Assembly (NCBI GenBank): GCA_964020085.1
Contig: OZ026598.1
Location: forward strand, 20,558,129-20,622,128
Length of the DNA: 64,000 nt
Source of the DNA: Micromussa lordhowensis
Taxonomy: Eukaryota; Cnidaria; Anthozoa; Scleractinia; Lobophylliidae
Direction of reading: 5' to 3'
Shown here: positions 43,602 through 54,089 of the stretch, in pieces
Layout of the letters: each line of letters starts with the position of its first letter
Position numbering within the stretch: position 1 is the stretch's first letter
The notes under the pieces: model-generated
The model's database searches: none
Seen by the model: only the letters and a program-made list of their open reading frames with translations
Told to the model about the DNA's origin: nothing
Made by a program: the position numbers and the translations under genes

Positions 43602-46295
43602 GTGTTGGAGCCTCGAAGGAGGCCAGGAAAAACAAAAGAGATACAGGTGATCTCAGAAAACCTCAAGGGAAAGTCTACACTTCTTATCGGGGATTCCATT
43701 ACAAAAAACATGGAGAGGTTTGCCCCCAGCTACCCCCGATTTTTCCCCACTTCCACAGTGTTAAACGCAGGCATCGCGGGCGACACTGTGGAGGCAATCC
43801 TTTACAGAGTTGAGGTGATGGACATCCCCTCCTCTGTCACTCACATCTCTCTCCTCTGTGGCACTAACAATTTATGTTCGCATTCTCCTGCCACTATTTC
43901 GTCCACAATTACTGAAATTTTATTTTTACTACGACTGAAGTGTCCAACTGCACATATCCATTTATTTCCAATTTTACCACGATTCGATCAACTTCAAAAA
44001 CATGTTACTGCTACTAACTCTGTTATTTATTTTCAGGTTCAAGAATTGTTTCCAGAATTTGTTTTTTTCCACGAACTGCCATCCACCCTGTATAATCCAA
44101 ATTTGTACAGGGCTGACAAACTCCATCTCACCACAAAAGGCAATGACATCCTTGTCAGTTGGTTCCACCACTGCATAACCACGTCTAACCCAACCAACCC
44201 AGAACCAAACACACCCCCCATGCCCTCCCTGCAAGATGTTCCCTCTCCTCTTGTCATCACAGATACTGATTGGCCTCCCCTACCTGCCCCATCACAACCC
44301 TTCAAACCAACTATACCTTCTCCATACAGATACAGCAAACAAAGTCCAACTACCCCTGCATGTACCCCTACCCCTTCCCCTACCCCTTCCCCTACCAGTC
44401 CTAAGCCCATCTCAGTACCAAGCCCTACCAAATCTGTCTCCAAAGTTTTCCCAAAACCCAAACTGAGCTGTAACTCCAGTCCTGGCAAACCCAGATCCAA
44501 GACCAGCCTTGACCAACTCAGCCCTTGCCATCTCCGTCCAAAACCTATCTCTAGCCAGCCAAAGCTAAAATTCAGTTGTCCATCTCCCAGCCTAAAATCT
44601 AACCCTACCCCACCAAGATTTAACTTCAACCCTATCCAACCAAATGCAAAAACCACCCCTACCCAACAAAATCAAAAACCTAACCCTACCCAGCCCAGTA
44701 CAAAATGTAGGCTTACTTATCCCACTCTGAAACTTAGCCTGACCCAGCCCAGTACAAAACCCAACCCTGATAAGCCCAATCAAATACCAAGGCCTAACCA
44801 TCCAAGTCAAAAATCTATCCCTACCCAACCCAGTAAAACACATAGCCCTACCCAACCCCGTAAAAAACCTAGCTCTACCAAGCCTAGTGAGAGACCTCAT
44901 TCTACTCAACCCAGACAGAAATGTTGTGCTACCCCTCCCACTCTAAAACCTTACCCTGCCCAGCCAAGTCAGAAACCATGTTCTAGCCCATCCAGCCAAA
45001 CTCATTGTTCTACCTACCCTAGACAAAAATCTAGCCCTACCCAACCCATTCAAAAACCTAACCTTACCCAACCCAGTCAATACGCCAGCCATACCCAGTC
45101 CAGTGAAATACCTCACCCTACCCAAACCAGTCAAAATCCCAGTCATACCCAGCCCAGTGAAATACCCAACCATACCCAACCTGAACAAATACCCACCCAA
45201 CTCCACTCTGAAAGTGAGCCTGATGCCTCTCTGCCAAAAGCAGATGAAGGCCCTGAAGTGAGATCAGCAGCTTCAAGGATTTCTTTCAAACAAACTACAT
45301 GTATTCTGCAATTACCCAGTGGTACAACATTGTTTTTGTTATATTTACAGCTTTGCTTTCCTTTGTTTCTTCTGGCTACTCTGGCACAGTGTGATATTGT
45401 TTTCCTTGCAATGATATTCCCTTTTCCAATCCTATTAACTACAGCCCTTTATTCAGTTTGTTTTATAGACATGTCACACCCTGCAAATGATGATCAAAAA
45501 AACCATAGCAAAACAGATAAAACTGAAGAAAAAGAAAAATCAAACATACAATTCCAGGAAAATGATCTGTCAGTAAACACTGAAGATGAACTAAATGAAG
45601 AAATCACAGATGATGAAGATTCAGAAGACAGCATTTCTTTTCTTACTTTCATTAAGGCCTTGCTCTGCATTCTTATGCTTTACGAGTGTCAATTTAATTT
45701 CATTGAACACCAACCATTTGGTAGCTTGTTATGCAGGGGAATTCTAAAAACTGTTTTGAGAGTTCAGTGTTCATTGATCATTATTTCAATGCATGTGTTG
45801 CCTGAGAAAATTGTTGGTTCCTTGGTAGGCAGATATAATCAAGGGAACATTGAAGTTGATTCTTCAAAAGAAAAAGCATGTTCAGATTCCTTTTTAAACG
45901 TTCTTCATGTTATGCGTTTTCGAACACTTAAACATAAAAAACAAAGGCTGGTTCTGAACAAAAGCTGGAAACATGTTTTGAACAGAATTTCAAATTTCAA
46001 AAAGAAATTAAGAAACCATGCCAGTTCTGTCAAGAACTGTGAACCAATTGCAAGCCAGTCAAACAAAACTAACAAGACAACAGTATCTTCATCAACAGAA
46101 ATTAAGATAATTCAGTATCTTGTATTTGGCTTGTCTGTGATATGTTTACCAGGGTTAATTATACTATATTTGGCTATTCCTAAAATCCAAATTTTCACTA
46201 AATTTCTGTATAACCTTTCAGATGACTGGTTAGAAAATATGGTTGAAAGAAATAGTTGTCACCAAGACAACACCTTGTTCAAAACATGTTCTTAA
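43602..46295 (+). CDS. SGNH hydrolase / proline-repeat / membrane protein ORF
   Basis: This is an intronless open frame of 897 codons. The first ATG is at about 43711; the open frame begins with a TTG, so the real start may be that ATG or follow a splice acceptor. Residues 25-185 form an SGNH (GDSL) esterase: G30-D-S32, the Asn block GTNN at 87-90, and D172-K-L-H175, so all catalytic positions are present. Residues about 200-545 are a low-complexity tract of some 30 units built on TQPSQKP. Hydrophobic stretches follow (TTLFLLYLQLCFPLFLL, then IFPFPILLTTALYSVCF; another near the C-terminus), then basic and acidic segments. It overlaps the transposase ORF by 53 bp in another frame. SGNH domains occur in some LINE ORF1 and Ngaro proteins, but no RT is nearby. 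Role unknown. Confidence 0.65.
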   Translation: MLEPRRRPGKTKEIQVISENLKGKSTLLIGDSITKNMERFAPSYPRFFPTSTVLNAGIAGDTVEAILYRVEVMDIPSSVTHISLLCGTNNLCSHSPATISSTITEILFLLRLKCPTAHIHLFPILPRFDQLQKHVTATNSVIYFQVQELFPEFVFFHELPSTLYNPNLYRADKLHLTTKGNDILVSWFHHCITTSNPTNPEPNTPPMPSLQDVPSPLVITDTDWPPLPAPSQPFKPTIPSPYRYSKQSPTTPACTPTPSPTPSPTSPKPISVPSPTKSVSKVFPKPKLSCNSSPGKPRSKTSLDQLSPCHLRPKPISSQPKLKFSCPSPSLKSNPTPPRFNFNPIQPNAKTTPTQQNQKPNPTQPSTKCRLTYPTLKLSLTQPSTKPNPDKPNQIPRPNHPSQKSIPTQPSKTHSPTQPRKKPSSTKPSERPHSTQPRQKCCATPPTLKPYPAQPSQKPCSSPSSQTHCSTYPRQKSSPTQPIQKPNLTQPSQYASHTQSSEIPHPTQTSQNPSHTQPSEIPNHTQPEQIPTQLHSESEPDASLPKADEGPEVRSAASRISFKQTTCILQLPSGTTLFLLYLQLCFPLFLLATLAQCDIVFLAMIFPFPILLTTALYSVCFIDMSHPANDDQKNHSKTDKTEEKEKSNIQFQENDLSVNTEDELNEEITDDEDSEDSISFLTFIKALLCILMLYECQFNFIEHQPFGSLLCRGILKTVLRVQCSLIIISMHVLPEKIVGSLVGRYNQGNIEVDSSKEKACSDSFLNVLHVMRFRTLKHKKQRLVLNKSWKHVLNRISNFKKKLRNHASSVKNCEPIASQSNKTNKTTVSSSTEIKIIQYLVFGLSVICLPGLIILYLAIPKIQIFTKFLYNLSDDWLENMVERNSCHQDNTLFKTCS
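44593..45200 (+). repeat. Coding tandem repeat (TQPSQKP-type units)
   Basis: Degenerate units of roughly 24-36 bp with CCTACCCAACCCAGT-like cores encode TQPS-rich peptides inside the SGNH ORF. Such arrays usually vary in copy number. Confidence 0.7.
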
Positions 46296-48502
46296 AATTT
46301 CATCAAAGTATTACATGTGTGCATGCAACTGCTGTGATGAAATAAGTGATGGAAAAATTCAAGAAATTAACAGTGACATGTACGAATGCTATTCAGATAC
46401 AGAAGACAATTCAGCTACATATGATTTAGGGCAAAACTACATGTGCACTGAATGCAGTCCACAGTACTTAAAAACAATTAAGATAGAGAAGACAGGTACA
46501 GCTGAAAGGCAATCAAAAAATGAACATACACAACCAACAGGGCCACAATCATCTGCTGAAACTCCACATGATATTACATTTCCATTTTCTGAATTCTTTT
46601 CTGGCTCTGCTTGTAACAAGAAAAAGAGCGTGTTCCTTGATTATGAAGTTATTTCTAATATGTTCTTGTTACTGTCTAAAACACACTTTGCTCCTTGGGA
46701 AGTGTATCTTCAACATGGAAAAACTGGTGTCATGCTACACTTTTACCTTGAATCAAGTTCAGAGAGCTTACCAACAAAGAAGTTAACAATATTCTGTCCA
46801 TTCCTATTTGGTGCACCTTATCAAGTTTCATTTTCAGTGTATGCTCTGGGAAAAAAGGTTGACAGTGGTTTTCTCCCTAATGACTACTTAAATAAAATAA
46901 GTGATCTCCTTGACACCCTTTTATCATTGCAGCTTTGTTTAGGTATTTATGATGAAAAGTTGCTAAACACTATCAAAATGAGAAAGCCAATTGAAGATTC
47001 TGAAAATGACTGTGAGAAAACTTACCATATAGACACAAAATTTGTGCTTTCAAATCGCTTTGGGAAACAGATAAAGGAGACTATAAGAAGTATTAATCCA
47101 CAAAGACCTTGCAAGAGGCTTCTAGATCAGTCTCATTCTCATGCACAAAAGTGTCAGAACTGCACAATTTTGTTAAAAAATACAAATTTATTTCATGAAC
47201 AGCATATGCCATCTGACAAATGCAGTACAGACTCACATACTGCACTATCTAAACTTAGCTTTGCTGAGCTACTTGAGAGATACAAAAATCTGAAAAAATC
47301 TTGTTACTACTGGAAATCAAGAACTAGACACTATATGAAGAATCAGAAAATTAAACCCCCAGTAAATTTTAACATCTGTTCCACAGAGCTAGGTAGAATT
47401 ATAGATAAAGCAGTTGAGGACAGCTTGTTAACACAAAACTCTGTCCTGTATCTGTTGTTGTTGGATACTGTAATAGGGTTACAAAAACAAGAAAAAGAGT
47501 TTAACAAAAGTAGTAAAATGACCATAAACAAAAAAAAGCCAAGAGCCAAAGGAATGAGATATCATCCATTGGTTATTAAATGGTGTTGCTCTTTGGCAAG
47601 CAAATGTAAGGAAAAAGGCTATGAAAGCATTCGGAACATACTTCCACTGCCTCATTGGCAAACAATTAAGCACTACAGACAGACCAGTTCTTCATCAGAA
47701 CCGATAAATCAACAGAACTTAAGACGAATGGTTCAAGAAATGGAAAGACAAAATTGTAAAGCAATTGGTGGCATCCACTGGGATGAAATGTTGATTCAAG
47801 AAGGAATTGTAGTTTGTAAAAGAACAGGAGAATTAGTTGGTTTTGAGAATCTTGATATTCCAAGAGAAATAAGTAATGACTTTGATTCCATGCAGAAAGA
47901 AAGCAATGATAGTTGTATTCATGATGAAGAGTCAACAGCTTCTGAATCCGATCAAACTTCATCTAGTTCATCATCAAATGAAAGTGATACTCACGAATAT
48001 CCAACAACAAACACTCAGCTGAAAGCAAAAATGGTATGCCAGTTCTTCTTTTCTTCTGTTGAAGGTGACTTCTCTTGGCCTGTTGCCAGTTTCCCAGTGC
48101 GACAAATGAACAGTGCAAAGCTGAAAGTGTTAGTTTGGAAAGTAATTGAAGTGCTCTCTAAAACAACTATAAAAAATAGACATATTCAGGTACTTTATGG
48201 TGTTTGCGATGGGTCTTCTTATTCACATGCTTTTTTTCGCAAATCAAATATTCAAAACTGGGTGTCTTTTAATCCTTATAACAACAATGCTACCCCCATC
48301 TAATAAAAAAGCTTAGAAACTTCATTGTTAATCCAGACAGAAATATGGAATGGTCAAAGCAGAGTATAACTTCCCAGCACCTCATTGATGTTGTTGAACG
48401 CAGACAAACAAAACTGCGCTGGAAACATGTTAAACTGAGTGCAAGAACCAAAATGTTCACGAACAGTACACTGGAAAATATCATTAACAACACCTTCTCA
48501 TA
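46243..48502 (+). pseudogene. P/THAP9-like transposase with one frameshift
   Basis: The frame runs 46243-48303 (686 codons from a TTG; first ATG further in). After about 48285 the +1 frame continues as YPHLIKKLRNFIVNP to a stop at 48502. Residues 430-480 are a basic HTH-like segment (KGMRYHPLVIKWCCSL; WQTIKHYR). The RNase H-like core starts at GIHWDEMLIQEG (D514) followed by TGELVGFENLD. VEGDFSWPVASFPVRQM and LYGVCDGSSYSHAFFR then supply the second acidic position. These blocks and the HLIKKLRN motif match P element/THAP9 transposases. No THAP zinc finger is attached; the N-terminus instead has cysteine pairs (CACNCC, CTEC). It overlaps the SGNH ORF. The frameshift probably inactivates it, unless a small intron bridges it. 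Confidence 0.68.
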
Positions 48503-49475
48503 ACTTGTACTGCACATGACATGCACATCTTCCTATGCTACACATAACGTGTTTGATGTTCACTAAATGTTTACCAGCAGCCATCAGTGGCTAATATCTG
48601 TGGCAACCAACAACTCATCCTAACCTTAACGATGTTACACGTTTCATAACACCAAACATTGTTCAGGGATAAGGAAATGTCAACTAACTAACTAAACAGA
48701 GGAAATAAGGTCCATTACCACAATACAGCTGCCCTAACCTTCTGCAGTCCAAGTGTATGGCTAACAAAATGTTCACCAGTGTCACAACAATGGAAAATGT
48801 TGCTAACAGCTAACAGCGAACAGCAGGTGCATTAAGTTGTCATAATTCATAATGACAGGGTTAACAAAAATGATACACTGCAAACGTTGAACAGTGGAGC
48901 ACCTCTTAACTTCCTACCCTGCATATTGTTACACAACTTAACATCTCCATAACATTGTTGGTAGCTAACTCTTCATTACAGTTTAATTAACTCAGCTAAC
49001 AAAAAGGCGCATCAACTGTATGACCAGTGAAAAATGAAAAAGGTGATCAATTCTTTCTGACCCACAAGTTGCTGACTTCAATGGCGAACAAAATTATCAG
49101 CAGAAAACACTAAAACGTCAGAACAATCTTTGGAAACAGCATATGAAATCAATCAACAATGCCTTGAATTCAGTCCAGCTGTTTTATCAGCTGTCTCCAA
49201 CAAAGCACTTGATCAAAATCAGTTACGTGTAATATGGAATCAGTGACTTCAAATAAATACAAGATCTGCTCATGGTACCATACTACAGCTGTACATTTGG
49301 TACTTAACAGACACATTTCAATGGATACATTCACATTTTGAAATTATACGCATACTGTATAGCTTTGCATTACAAAAGGTATAAGGGTTGCCACAAATAA
49401 TGAAATAATTCCCATATACATGTACACATGAATTTGTAGACTGTTTCATAGTCATCTACATACATAAACTTTATT

Positions 49476-49530
49476 TAAGTGTCTATAACTATTTAGCTCT
49501 TAGCTAAGAGCTAATTGTGGACACTTAATT
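49476..49530. repeat. Palindrome (TTAGCTCTTAGCTAAGAGCTAA)
   Basis: A perfect 22-bp palindrome at its centre (49493-49514), extended outward by AAGTGTC/GACACTT. It may be a tiny MITE or a hairpin. Confidence 0.65.
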
Positions 49531-50439
49531 AAAATTGATCAATAAAATTAAGATTAAAAAGCTAAAATTGATAGATACACTGTACATGTAAAAATTTACA
49601 AATCATCAGATTGGCTAGTTTCATCTCCAAGTCTTCAAGTTCTAATTTATAAAATGTGGCAATTACTCAAAAATCAATTTCCAAGGAATGGGGAATTCAA
49701 TGAATGACTGTCATTATCATACATGAGTCCTTTTACTGCAAAATTAAATTCAAACAAGGAGACTTGCTGCATGACAGATTTTTTGGTTGTCTGGTCCAAG
49801 TGCTTGAGAATTCTTTTGTCGACATAAAACACAATTGTAACAAACTGATGCACAAAACGAAAGTCACCCCTCTATAAAAGCATTTGCATACAAAATGTGC
49901 TCCTTTCAGAAGATGTAATGCTCTCAAGAAAAGTATTCCTTCCTCTGTCTGAACATTATTCATAAATGAATACATGACTTGTTTTTGGTTTGAAATTTGA
50001 AGGGAATACACATGTAAAACTCAAGGGTAACACAAGGCTTAAAATGAAAGAACAAAAAAACAAGCAAAGCCAAACAGGGCTATCTATCTCTAATATTTAG
50101 TAACAACTCTTTGGACCTTGTTTCTCCAATTCAAACTGGTTTAAAAGATTAAACACTGGAAAAGTCACAGTGGACATCAAAATTTGGTCTCCACAAATAT
50201 ATTGGAAATGACAGCTCAGAGAAGTTGCATGTGAAGTCTCCTTGCATGTATATGTTTAATAAAATCAAAATGAAATTCAGGTTACAAATCAAGTTAATAT
50301 CAAGTTGTTGTTATGCTAATTAGTTTGCATTTACATGAGAAACACAGAGGGGTCTGTATCAAAGCAAGGTCAACTCTTGTCCTGCTTGATGCTTTCAAAG
50401 GCCAGGTAACTGAGCTCACAACTGTAAAATTGGTTGTTT

Positions 50440-50505
50440 CCTTTGTCTGTTAACCCCAATTAAATTATTCATGATCCATGAATAATTAGGGTTAAGAGAC
50501 AAAGG
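50440..50505. repeat. 66-bp foldback repeat (CCTTTGTCTSTTAACCC)
   Basis: CCTTTGTCTGTTAACCCCAAT pairs with its inverse at the other end, around ATTCATGATCCATGAAT. It resembles a short MITE. Confidence 0.65.
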
Positions 50506-50881
50506 AATTTTTTTTAACCTGAATGCCATTTTGACCTACAACATTTAAAGAAATTGCATAATACCAGAAAATATCCATACTTCCCCCACAGAAAGGATTT
50601 TGTCTAAGACCCCAAGCCCTCTGGAAATTCCAATAAAGCTTCACACATTTCTTTAAATTTTTGGGTCTTACAGAACCCCCTACCTCCAGAAAAATTCAAA
50701 GCCCTTCTATAGGTGGGGGGTAATGGATATCTTCTGGAAGTGCACATTGCAATTATTGGCATAATTTACATAACAAATATTCTGATAGTTAAATTATTCT
50801 TGAACATTTCGTGATGGGTTGGTAGTTGTCAATTGAAAGTAAGAGCCTTTCACAATTTAACTTTGCTCTAAAAGAAACATG

Positions 50882-52294
50882 GCTGAAGAAACTGAAACAC
50901 CACGCATTTTGACGGACATTTTCAGAGAGGTATGGGAGAGTGAAACAACTCCTGAGGCATGGAAGACCGGACTTATTGTCAAGTTACCCAAAAAGGGTGA
51001 TTTGGGAGAGTGCAACAACTGGAGAGGCATCACCCTGCTCCCAATTACCAGCAAAATCTTAAGTAAGATCATACATACAAGACTGGCTGCAACACTGGAT
51101 GAGTACATCAGGCAAGAACAGGCAGGTTTCCGCCCTGGACGCTCGTGCTCTGACCACATTTTCACCTTGAGGCAAATTCTAGAGCAAAGCAAGGAATGGA
51201 ACGCTCCCCTTTATGCCAACTTTATTGATTTTGAGAAGGCGTTCGATAGCATTCATCGCGACTCCCTGTGGAAAATATTGAGACACTATGGAATTCCATC
51301 TAAGCTAGTTAATATCATCAAGATGCTTTACAGTGACTTTAGATCCAGGGTTATCTGCAACACTGTGCTTACAGATGCTTTCAGGGTGACCACTGGCGTG
51401 AAACAGGGGTGTATTCTATCTCCCTTCCTGTTTATTTTGGGGATTGACTGGGTCTTGAAGCAAGTCACTAGTGATGGAAGAAGAGGAATCAGATGGACTT
51501 TGACCAGTGTTTTGGAAGATCTAGATTACGCCGACGATATCGCGCTTCTTGCCCATCGACATCAGGACATGCAGGCAAAAACCAATGCCTTGGCAACAAC
51601 AGCAGGAAGCTTGGGTCTTAAGATCAATTCAAAGAAAACAAGGCACTTTAGGATGAATAGCAGAATCAATGAATCCATCATGGTGAATGGGGATGTAATA
51701 GATGAGGTTGATCACTTTACTTACCTAGGGTCCAAGGTATCCACCAGCGGAGATGGTGAAGAAGAAATACAAGTCCGGATTTCAAAGGCAAGTCAGGCTT
51801 TTGCTGCACTTCGGGGCACTTGGAGATCCAAAAACATCAGCCAGAAGACTAAGATCCGACTCTTTAAGAGCAATGTTTTAAGCACTCTACTGTATGGTGC
51901 AGAATCCTGGAAGATGACCAAAACCATCAGTCACAAGCTAGAAGTCTTCCAGAACAGGTGCCTTCGTAGGATTCTCCGTATATACTGGCCCCAGACAATC
52001 TCAAACTACGAGTTGCGTAGAAGGACAGGAACAGTACCAATCACACAGCAAGTTCAGAAGAAGAGATGGAAATGGATTGGGCATGTGCTGCGCATGCCAC
52101 CAGCAGCACTTCCACGAGTTGCTCTCAGATGGACCCCTGATGGACGAAGGAAGAGAGGAAGACCCAAAGAAACTTGGAGGAGAACAGTAGAAAGGGAATT
52201 GAGAGACAACAATTGGACTTGGGGACACCTGGAGCGGCAAGCACCCGACAGACATCACTGGCGATCTCTGGTAGAGGCCTTATGTGTCTTTTAA
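50882..52294 (+). CDS. RTE-type reverse transcriptase fragment, open frame
   Basis: The frame is open for 471 codons from an ATG that belongs to the target duplication (50879), not the element, so that start is accidental. RT blocks are WRGITLLPITSKILSKII, QAGFRPGRSC, FIDFEKAFDSIHRDSLW, GVKQGCILSPFLFILG and the catalytic LDYADDIALL. A thumb/C-terminal region with GHVLRMPP and RPKETWRRTVERE follows, typical of RTE and related clades. Only the part from upstream of the fingers to the C-terminus is present; the APE endonuclease is lost. No stops, so the insertion is young, but it cannot transpose on its own. Confidence 0.85.
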   Translation, partial: AEETETPRILTDIFREVWESETTPEAWKTGLIVKLPKKGDLGECNNWRGITLLPITSKILSKIIHTRLAATLDEYIRQEQAGFRPGRSCSDHIFTLRQILEQSKEWNAPLYANFIDFEKAFDSIHRDSLWKILRHYGIPSKLVNIIKMLYSDFRSRVICNTVLTDAFRVTTGVKQGCILSPFLFILGIDWVLKQVTSDGRRGIRWTLTSVLEDLDYADDIALLAHRHQDMQAKTNALATTAGSLGLKINSKKTRHFRMNSRINESIMVNGDVIDEVDHFTYLGSKVSTSGDGEEEIQVRISKASQAFAALRGTWRSKNISQKTKIRLFKSNVLSTLLYGAESWKMTKTISHKLEVFQNRCLRRILRIYWPQTISNYELRRRTGTVPITQQVQKKRWKWIGHVLRMPPAALPRVALRWTPDGRRKRGRPKETWRRTVERELRDNNWTWGHLERQAPDRHHWRSLVEALCVF

Positions 52295-52317
52295 TGACAC
52301 AAAGAGGATTAATATAT
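50882..52317 (+). mobile_element. RTE-like LINE insertion, 5'-truncated
   Basis: The 12-mer AAAAGAAACATG occurs at 50870-50881 and again at 52318-52329, a clear target-site duplication. Between them are 1,436 bp holding the RT and C-terminal domain and a 3' tail of only about 25 bp after the stop, as in RTE-type elements. The endonuclease half is missing. Confidence 0.88.
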
Positions 52318-52529
52318 AAAAGAAACATGTACACAGTAAGTTAATCTAAACTTTCCATTTTTCTACATGTATTTATTGCACCTAATAATTAAACCCGGTG
52401 CTTGCTCATAGTCTTAAAACGTTTTCTCTTCAAGATCAAAGTTAATACAAGCATATTATATAACATTTCTAATATACAACTTCAGAAATTGTGTGGTGGT
52501 TACTTTTGGTTTCCTTCTTTACCACAAGT

Positions 52530-52674
52530 ATAGGTAATCACATGATTTCGAGTGTAATTTGGAATAAATAAGCACGAGTAATTTTTTTCAAAGAAGACCA
52601 AAATTGCACGAGCCCGTTGAAAAAATTTACAAGTGCTTATTCCAAATTGCACGAAAAAAATCATGTGATTACTT
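52530..52674. mobile_element. Foldback MITE (GTAATCACATGATTT)
   Basis: The arms AGGTAATCACATGATTT and AATTTGGAATAA are inverted at the other end (TTATTCCAAATT...AATCATGTGATTAC). The element is about 145 bp. Confidence 0.7.
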
Positions 52675-53063
52675 ATTAATAATATACATGAAAAATTTGA
52701 GATGGTTAAGCAGAAGAAATGCATGCATATCACGCAATCAGGAAAAAATTGCGCCATCCAGGGTGTGTGCTTGATTTGAAAACAAAAGATTTGATTGGCT
52801 ATCTGTGAACTTTGCTCATTGACCAATCAGCTTGCTTTATTACCTTTTTTTGCATTCAATTACCTCTTCTGCACTGTGTTAAGGAAAAACTACACTGTTC
52901 TCAGCCAATCAGAATGGAGCAATTTTTTTTTATGTATATTTATTTATTAGTACTAATATTAGCTGACTATCATGGTTGATAAAAGGAAGGCAAGGTGGCC
53001 TTATGGTTAGTGTACTCAGGAGATGTCATAGGTTCTATGAAAATGGTTTGCCACTGACTTTTT

Positions 53064-53118
53064 TGTTCCTAACCAGACGTTTCGGCTAATGCTTAAGCCT
53101 TCATCAGTGATAGAACAT
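53064..53118 (-). ncRNA. Hammerhead-ribozyme-like motif, complete core
   Basis: The minus strand reads CTGATGA (53107-53101), stem II GGCT/AGCC with loop, then GAAACGTC (53083-53076). This is the full core, with cleavage triplet GUC and a two-base-pair stem III without a loop, the form that works as a dimer. The sequences before and after (GTTCTATCA and TGGTTAGGAAC) can pair as stem I with two bulges. Confidence 0.55.
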
Positions 53119-53186
53119 GGTTTGCCACTGACTTTTTTGTTTCTAACCAGACAATTCGGCTAATGCTTAAGCCTTCAGTGATATCA

Positions 53187-53232
53187 CTGATGAAGGCTTA
53201 AGCATTAGCCGAATTGTCTGGTTAGTCAGTGG
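53187..53232 (+). ncRNA. Mutated hammerhead-like motif (inverted copy)
   Basis: CTGATGA (53187-53193) and stem II GGCT/AGCC are kept, but the GAAAC box reads GAATT, so this copy should be inactive. A nearby minus-strand copy at 53150-53180 has lost part of the CTGATGA box. Confidence 0.45.
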
Positions 53233-53269
53233 CAAACAATTTCCATAGAACCTAAGGGGTGTTACCATA

Positions 53270-54089
53270 CCATTAAGAGCTAACCCTAAACAGGCCAACC
53301 CCCCTCTTTTAGTAACGCCCAAAGAAATTGATCTCCAGGCCGACATTATTGCATTTCAGACAATACATAACCATGCACAGTTAACTATTGGATGACTGGA
53401 AGAAAGTCTAAGACGCGACTGGCTAAAGAATTAGTCGTCGCCCATAGATATCTTCTACTCTTGGACAATTAGCATGCCTCACACCTCCATACGGGTTGAT
53501 ATAGCTTTCCGAGGAAATCTGATATCTCCAAAGCCCGTATTCTAACTCGCTACATTTATGATTTCTTTATTCAACAAGAGATACGGAAACAGGATACTAA
53601 CCTTGAGTATACGATTCAGCTTGTCTTTTCCACCGCATACACGTGGATACAGAGCATCATCAGCATTCACTGAAAGTGACTGTCGGAACTAACCGGCTTC
53701 TGGTAATTATGTTCCCGTTGTACACAGTGCAAACTATGGCCAGCAATACTTCATCCAGGTTATTGTTAACATTATAGGCTATTGCACTTAGCGTTATCAC
53801 TGAATCGCGAACGACAAGAACCAAAAGTCTGATCAACCTCAGTTTTGCAAAGATGTAAAATCCGCAATTCGATGACAAAAGGCTCTCTGTTATTGTCCTC
53901 CAAAACAATACTAAACTATTCTCTTTTCCTGAGATATTCGCTTTAATTGTCGAAGATATGTGCTTGGAACATCTTTCCATCCTCATTATAAAATGAAACG
54001 AAACTGATGGTTTACAAATACAGGGAAATCTTGAGTAATCGAAACGCCATTTTCTCGCTTTGTGAAACGAGCTGGGAAGCCAAGTTTAG
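53270..54089. other. No gene seen (right subterminal region)
   Basis: Non-coding right subterminal part of the 25.5-kb element. On the minus strand a GAGAAAATGGCG string occurs just inside the TIR, mirroring AAAATGGCG inside the left TIR. Confidence 0.5.

Larger units (their letters stand above)
48503..50869. other. Non-coding interior of the 25.5-kb element
   Basis: No protein-coding region recognised. It holds two palindromes (49476-49530 and 50440-50505) and AT-rich sequence. It may include decayed 3' sequence of the P-like gene. Confidence 0.6.
53025..53262. repeat. Three copies of a hammerhead-containing repeat
   Basis: Two tandem units on the minus strand and one inverted unit on the plus strand share GGCTTAAGCATTAGCCGAA and AGTCAGTGGCAAAC. 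The minus-strand units are about 85 bp apart. Tandem hammerhead units are typical of Penelope-like elements and retrozymes. Confidence 0.6.

Noticed and set aside
43602..44200. SGNH ORF as ORF1 of a CR1-like LINE or as part of an Ngaro element
   Set aside because: No reverse transcriptase follows in the same strand and order; the next ORF is a P-like transposase. The nearest RTs belong to separately bounded insertions.
44039..45206. Long antisense ORFs rich in Gly/Leu opposite the proline-repeat region
   Set aside because: They are mirror images of the low-complexity TQPS repeat on the plus strand and have no domain signal.
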